From positions 1-8,252 of the forward strand of contig DAHVAA010000062.1 in NCBI GenBank assembly GCA_027314845.1: DNA of 8,252 bases, read 5' to 3'. Below the pieces are notes generated by a model that saw only the letters and a list, made by a program, of their open reading frames with translations, was not told the DNA's origin and ran no database searches. Within the stretch, counting starts at the first letter, position 1, and each line of letters opens with the position of its first letter. The translations under genes and the position numbers were made by a program. Positions 5,484-8,252 of the stretch are shown here, one piece after another. The DNA is from Thermoplasmata archaeon (GTDB taxonomy: Archaea; Thermoplasmatota; Thermoplasmata; UBA184).

Positions 5484-6416
5484 ATGCCGGCCCCCTCGAC
5501 GCCGAGGTCGCTCGCCGGTCGCGTGGCGGTCGTCACCGGCGCCACCTCGGGGATCGGCCACGAGGTCGCGCGCGGCCTCGCGGCCCGTGGGGCGACGACC
5601 GTGGTCGTCGGTCGGGAGGAGCGTCGCGTCCGGGCCGCCGCGGACGACATCCGGCGTTCGGACCCGGCGTCCCTGGTGGAGTCGATCGCGGTCACCGACC
5701 TCTCGCTGCTCGAGGACGTACGCCGCTTGGCCGCCACACTGCTCGATCGGTTCCCCCGTATCCACATCCTGGTCAACAACGCGGGGGCGTACTACCACCG
5801 GCGAGAGGTCACCGCGGAGGGGTTCGAACGCACCCTCGCTCTCAATGTGCTCGCGCCGCTGGTCCTGACCGGCCGCCTCGCCGGCCGCTTGGTGGAGAGC
5901 GCTCCGGCGACCGTCGTGAACGTCTCCTCGGCGGCGCATCGGGCTTACACCGTGGATTTTGACGACCTTCAGGGATCGCGGAAATACGCCGGCTTCCGGG
6001 CCTATGGCCGGAGCAAGCTCGAGCTATTGTTGCTCACGCGAGAGCTGGCCCGTCGCCTTCGCGGAACGGGGGTCACGGTCAACGCGGTCCACCCCGGCTT
6101 CGTCCGCTCCGGCTTCGCCCTGAACAATCGCGGGGGGATCTCGTTCGGCATGCGGATCCTCGGGCGACTGTTCGGTCGGAGCACGGTCAGCGGCGCGGAT
6201 ACCCCGACCTGGGTCGCGTCGAGCCCGGCCGACACCGGGCCCACGGGGGAGTATTTCGTGAACCGCCGCATCGCTTCCGGCTCGCGCGCCTCTTCCGACC
6301 TCGAGATGGCCGAACGCCTCTACGAGCACCTCTGCGCGCTCGCGGACGAGACCCCACTCACGGTCTCGGACCGCCCGGCGGCCCCGGAGCGGTCCGGCCG
6401 CCCTATCCCTTCGTGA
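5484..6416 (+). CDS. Short-chain dehydrogenase/reductase, retinol-dehydrogenase-like
   Basis: This is an NAD(P)-dependent oxidoreductase with a Rossmann fold (310 residues from the ATG). Counting from ATG 5484: nucleotide-binding TGATSGIG (18-25), an Arg after the second strand (VVVGREERR, 40-48) that favours NADPH, NNAG (98-101), catalytic Asn in ALNVLAP (119-125), Ser in VNVSSAAH (145-152), and YGRSK (174-178) with the Tyr and Lys. HPGFVRSG (203-210) follows, as in retinol-dehydrogenase-like members. The substrate is unknown. GTG codons at 5472 and 5478 are alternative starts; none has a clear ribosome-binding site. It starts 50 nt after comA-HTH and ends 86 nt before fixC on the same strand, so co-transcription is possible. 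The C-terminal tail (from about 285) is Pro/Arg-rich and probably disordered. Confidence 0.87.
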   Translation: MPAPSTPRSLAGRVAVVTGATSGIGHEVARGLAARGATTVVVGREERRVRAAADDIRRSDPASLVESIAVTDLSLLEDVRRLAATLLDRFPRIHILVNNAGAYYHRREVTAEGFERTLALNVLAPLVLTGRLAGRLVESAPATVVNVSSAAHRAYTVDFDDLQGSRKYAGFRAYGRSKLELLLLTRELARRLRGTGVTVNAVHPGFVRSGFALNNRGGISFGMRILGRLFGRSTVSGADTPTWVASSPADTGPTGEYFVNRRIASGSRASSDLEMAERLYEHLCALADETPLTVSDRPAAPERSGRPIPS

Positions 6417-6502
6417 GCTGCACCGCCCGCGGCTCGGTCGGCGTCCGGGAATACGGGTTCGGAACGAAAGGGCCTTGAAGTGGGCGGCCTCCTCCGCGCT
6501 CC

Positions 6503-7792
6503 GTGGAGACGGTCGACGTCGTTGTGGTGGGCGGTGGCCTCGCGGGCGCCGCGGCCGCCTACAGCGCGGCTAAGGGTGGGGCCCAGGTCATCCTCGCGGA
6601 GCGTGGGGCGCGTCCCGGGTCCAAGAACGTCTCGGGCGGCCTCCTGTACACGCATGGGCTCTCCCGGATGTTCCCGGAGTTCTGGAAGGAGGACCCCGCG
6701 CCGGTCGAACGCGCGATCTCGCGGAACGTCCTCTCGCTGTTGACTCCCACCCAGGCGACCTCGATCGACTTCTACGACCGCGCGTTCGCCGAGCCGCCAT
6801 TCAACTCTTTCAGCGTGCTCCGAGCGCGCCTCGACCCGTGGCTCGTCGCGAAGGCCGAAGCAGCCGGCGTGACGGTCGTGCCGGGCTCGCGCGTCGACGG
6901 CCTCGTCCGCGACGCAGGACGGGTCGTCGGGATCCGCCTCGGCTCCGAAGAGCTCCGGGCCGGGGTAGTGGTCGTGGCCGAAGGCTTCAACTCGACGGTG
7001 GCCCGGTCCACCGGGCTTGAGCCCGAGCTCTCCCCCGAGACGGTCGGGATCGGCGTGAAGCAGGTCATCGAACTTCCCCCGGGCGAGGTCGAGCGGCGGT
7101 TCCAGCTGCGAGGGATCGAGGGGTTCCAGCTTACGGCGACGGGACTCCCCGTGGGGGTAGAAGGCGGCGGGTTCCTCTACACGAACCGGGACAGTCTCTC
7201 GATCGGGATGATCCTCAACCTGGCCTCGGTGGTACGCCATGGGGTCGCGATGTACGAGGTCCTCGAGGAGTTCAAGCAGCATCCGCTCATCTCTCGGTAC
7301 GTCGAGGGGGGGACGCTCCTCGAATACAGTGGTTGCGTCGTGAACGAGGGCGGACTCGAATCGGTCCCGCCGCTCAGCGGCGACGGGTTCTTGCTCGCGG
7401 GCTCTGCCGGACAGCTGTTCCTCAACACCGGGCTCACGCTTCGGGGGATGGATTTCGCGATCGAGTCCGGCCGGATCGCCGGGGAGGTCGCAGCGGAAGC
7501 CTCCCGGCGGCACGACAGCTCCGCCGCGTTCTTGAACACTTACTCCGAGCGGCTTTCCGCCGGGTTCGTGCTGAGGGACCTGCGAACGCACCGGAAGTAC
7601 CCGGACGTTTTCTCGAACCCGCGACTCTACGGTCTTTACCCGGAGATGATGGCCGGCCTCCTTCACCGCGCGTACTTCGTGGACGGCGGGGACCGGGAGC
7701 ATCTGAACGCGATGCTGAAGACGGTGAAGGGGAACCGGGTCTCCTACCTGACGCTCGGCCGCGACCTCCTGAAAGCGATGCGCACGCTCTGA
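6503..7792 (+). CDS. fixC: FixC-type electron-transfer-flavoprotein:quinone oxidoreductase
   Basis: This FAD enzyme takes electrons from reduced ETF and passes them to membrane quinone, with the FixX ferredoxin as usual partner. Residues 5-33 form the Rossmann dinucleotide site: VVVVGGGLAG, then Glu33 for the ribose. SKNVSGGLLY (40-49) is typical of the FixC/ETF-QO group, as are LNTGLTLRGMDFAI (307-320) and the FVLRDLRTHRKYPD segment (355-368). Length (429) fits FixC. In the second FAD motif, where the family normally has a GDAAG-like sequence, this protein reads GSAGQ (300-304), so the usual Asp is missing. GTG 6503 is the only start after an in-frame stop at 6476, and no ribosome-binding site is evident. 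No FixX gene follows; 59 nt downstream is the convergent etfA stop. A geranylgeranyl reductase is a related fold but fits less well. Confidence 0.9.
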   Translation: METVDVVVVGGGLAGAAAAYSAAKGGAQVILAERGARPGSKNVSGGLLYTHGLSRMFPEFWKEDPAPVERAISRNVLSLLTPTQATSIDFYDRAFAEPPFNSFSVLRARLDPWLVAKAEAAGVTVVPGSRVDGLVRDAGRVVGIRLGSEELRAGVVVVAEGFNSTVARSTGLEPELSPETVGIGVKQVIELPPGEVERRFQLRGIEGFQLTATGLPVGVEGGGFLYTNRDSLSIGMILNLASVVRHGVAMYEVLEEFKQHPLISRYVEGGTLLEYSGCVVNEGGLESVPPLSGDGFLLAGSAGQLFLNTGLTLRGMDFAIESGRIAGEVAAEASRRHDSSAAFLNTYSERLSAGFVLRDLRTHRKYPDVFSNPRLYGLYPEMMAGLLHRAYFVDGGDREHLNAMLKTVKGNRVSYLTLGRDLLKAMRTL

Positions 7793-7802
7793 GCGGGTGG
7801 AG

Positions 7803-7837
7803 GACGGGCCCGGCGGGACCGTCGTGGGCGGCCGCCC
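7803..7837. terminator. GC-rich hairpins between convergent fixC and etfA
   Basis: GACGG/CCGTC (7803-7807, 7819-7823) with inner CCC/GGG makes an eight-pair hairpin with one G-A mismatch. Just after it, GGGCGGCCGCCC (7826-7837) is a perfect 12-bp palindrome. Both lie in the 59-nt gap between two stop codons, so a bidirectional 3' end is likely. There is no T-run, so termination is inferred from position. Confidence 0.35.
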
Positions 7838-7851
7838 GGCTCAGGGTGGGA

Positions 7852-8252
7852 TCACGGGGCGCTGAGAGCCTTCGTCAGGGCCGGGACCAGCGTGTAGAGG
7901 TCTCCCACGACCCGGTAGTCCGCCTGGGCGAAGATCGGAGCGTTCGGGTCCTTGTTGACCGCCACAACGAGCTTTGCCGACCGCATCCCGACTAGATGCT
8001 GAACGGCGCCCGACACGCCGACCGCGACGTACAGCTTCGGGTGGACCCGGTGGCCCGTGAGCCCGATCCAGTGATCGTCCGTCAGCCAGCCGGCCTCGGC
8101 GGCGAGCGGCCGGGTGCAGCCGACCTCCGCCTTCAGCGCCGTCGCGAGCGCCTCGATCAGGCCGAGGTCGTCCTTCTTCTTCAGTCCGCGTCCGATCGTG
8201 ACGATCCGTTCGGCCTTCTCGATCTCGAGTTGCCCTCCCGGCTTCGGCCGTA
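7852..8252 (-). CDS. etfA: Electron transfer flavoprotein alpha subunit (EtfA/FixB), C-terminal part (runs off the right edge)
   Basis: EtfA binds FAD and, with EtfB, carries electrons from acyl-CoA and other dehydrogenases to ETF:quinone oxidoreductase. The 132 visible residues are the C-terminal FAD-binding domain, read by hand on the reverse strand: RIVTIGRGL (15-23), CTRPLAAEAGW (45-55), IGLTGHRVHPKLYVAVGVSG (62-81), AVQHLVGM (82-89), VAVNKDPNAPIFAQADY (96-112) and VGDLYTLVPAL (115-125). All the flavin-contacting blocks of EtfA are present, and the stop at 7852-7854 gives the usual C-terminus. The N-terminal domain and any etfB lie beyond the window. It converges on fixC, its expected redox partner, instead of preceding it in one operon. 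Confidence 0.95.
   Translation of the reverse strand, partial: RPKPGGQLEIEKAERIVTIGRGLKKKDDLGLIEALATALKAEVGCTRPLAAEAGWLTDDHWIGLTGHRVHPKLYVAVGVSGAVQHLVGMRSAKLVVAVNKDPNAPIFAQADYRVVGDLYTLVPALTKALSAP

Noticed and set aside
6320..7702. 460-codon open frame on the minus strand
   Set aside because: It is fully antisense to fixC, its translation is Arg/Glu/Pro-rich without motifs, and such long shadow frames are common opposite GC-rich genes.

Overview
The window is GC-rich DNA that looks archaeal, most like a high-GC member of the Thermoplasmatota; this placement is an inference. Supporting signs are a phosphosulfolactate synthase (ComA family), an archaeal-type VapB antitoxin with a TATA-like box about 27 nt before its start codon (a leaderless promoter layout), few clear Shine-Dalgarno sites, and an EtfA/FixC electron-transfer pair. 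No rRNA, tRNA, CRISPR array, insertion sequence or integrase was found.

Layout. Positions 1-509 (-) hold the N-terminal half of a branched-chain amino acid aminotransferase (ilvE). A gap of about 600 bp without a convincing gene follows, carrying an AT-rich CATATG repeat and several dyads. Next is a four-helix membrane protein of unknown family (1119-1784, +). A 363-bp convergent gap, unusually AT-rich in parts and full of short inverted repeats, separates it from a vapBC toxin-antitoxin pair (2148-2767, -). Divergent from vapB is an alkaline-phosphatase-superfamily phosphohydrolase (2911-4341, +). Then come, all on +, a phosphosulfolactate synthase with a C-terminal winged helix-turn-helix domain (4423-5433), a short-chain dehydrogenase (5484-6416) and a FixC-type ETF:quinone oxidoreductase (6503-7792). 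The window ends with the C-terminal part of EtfA (7852-8252, -), convergent with fixC.

How the genes may work together. FixC and EtfA belong to one electron-transfer route, from flavoprotein dehydrogenases through ETF to the quinone pool, yet here they face each other rather than forming one operon, and no FixX ferredoxin is visible. IlvE fits amino-acid metabolism, which could feed electrons to ETF. comA-HTH, the dehydrogenase and fixC could be one transcript (gaps of 50 and 86 nt). The most unusual item is the ComA-type enzyme fused to a DNA-binding domain. Two dyads flank its predicted TATA box, which raises the possibility of a metabolite-responsive or autoregulating enzyme-regulator. No multi-gene system that is clearly new was recognised.
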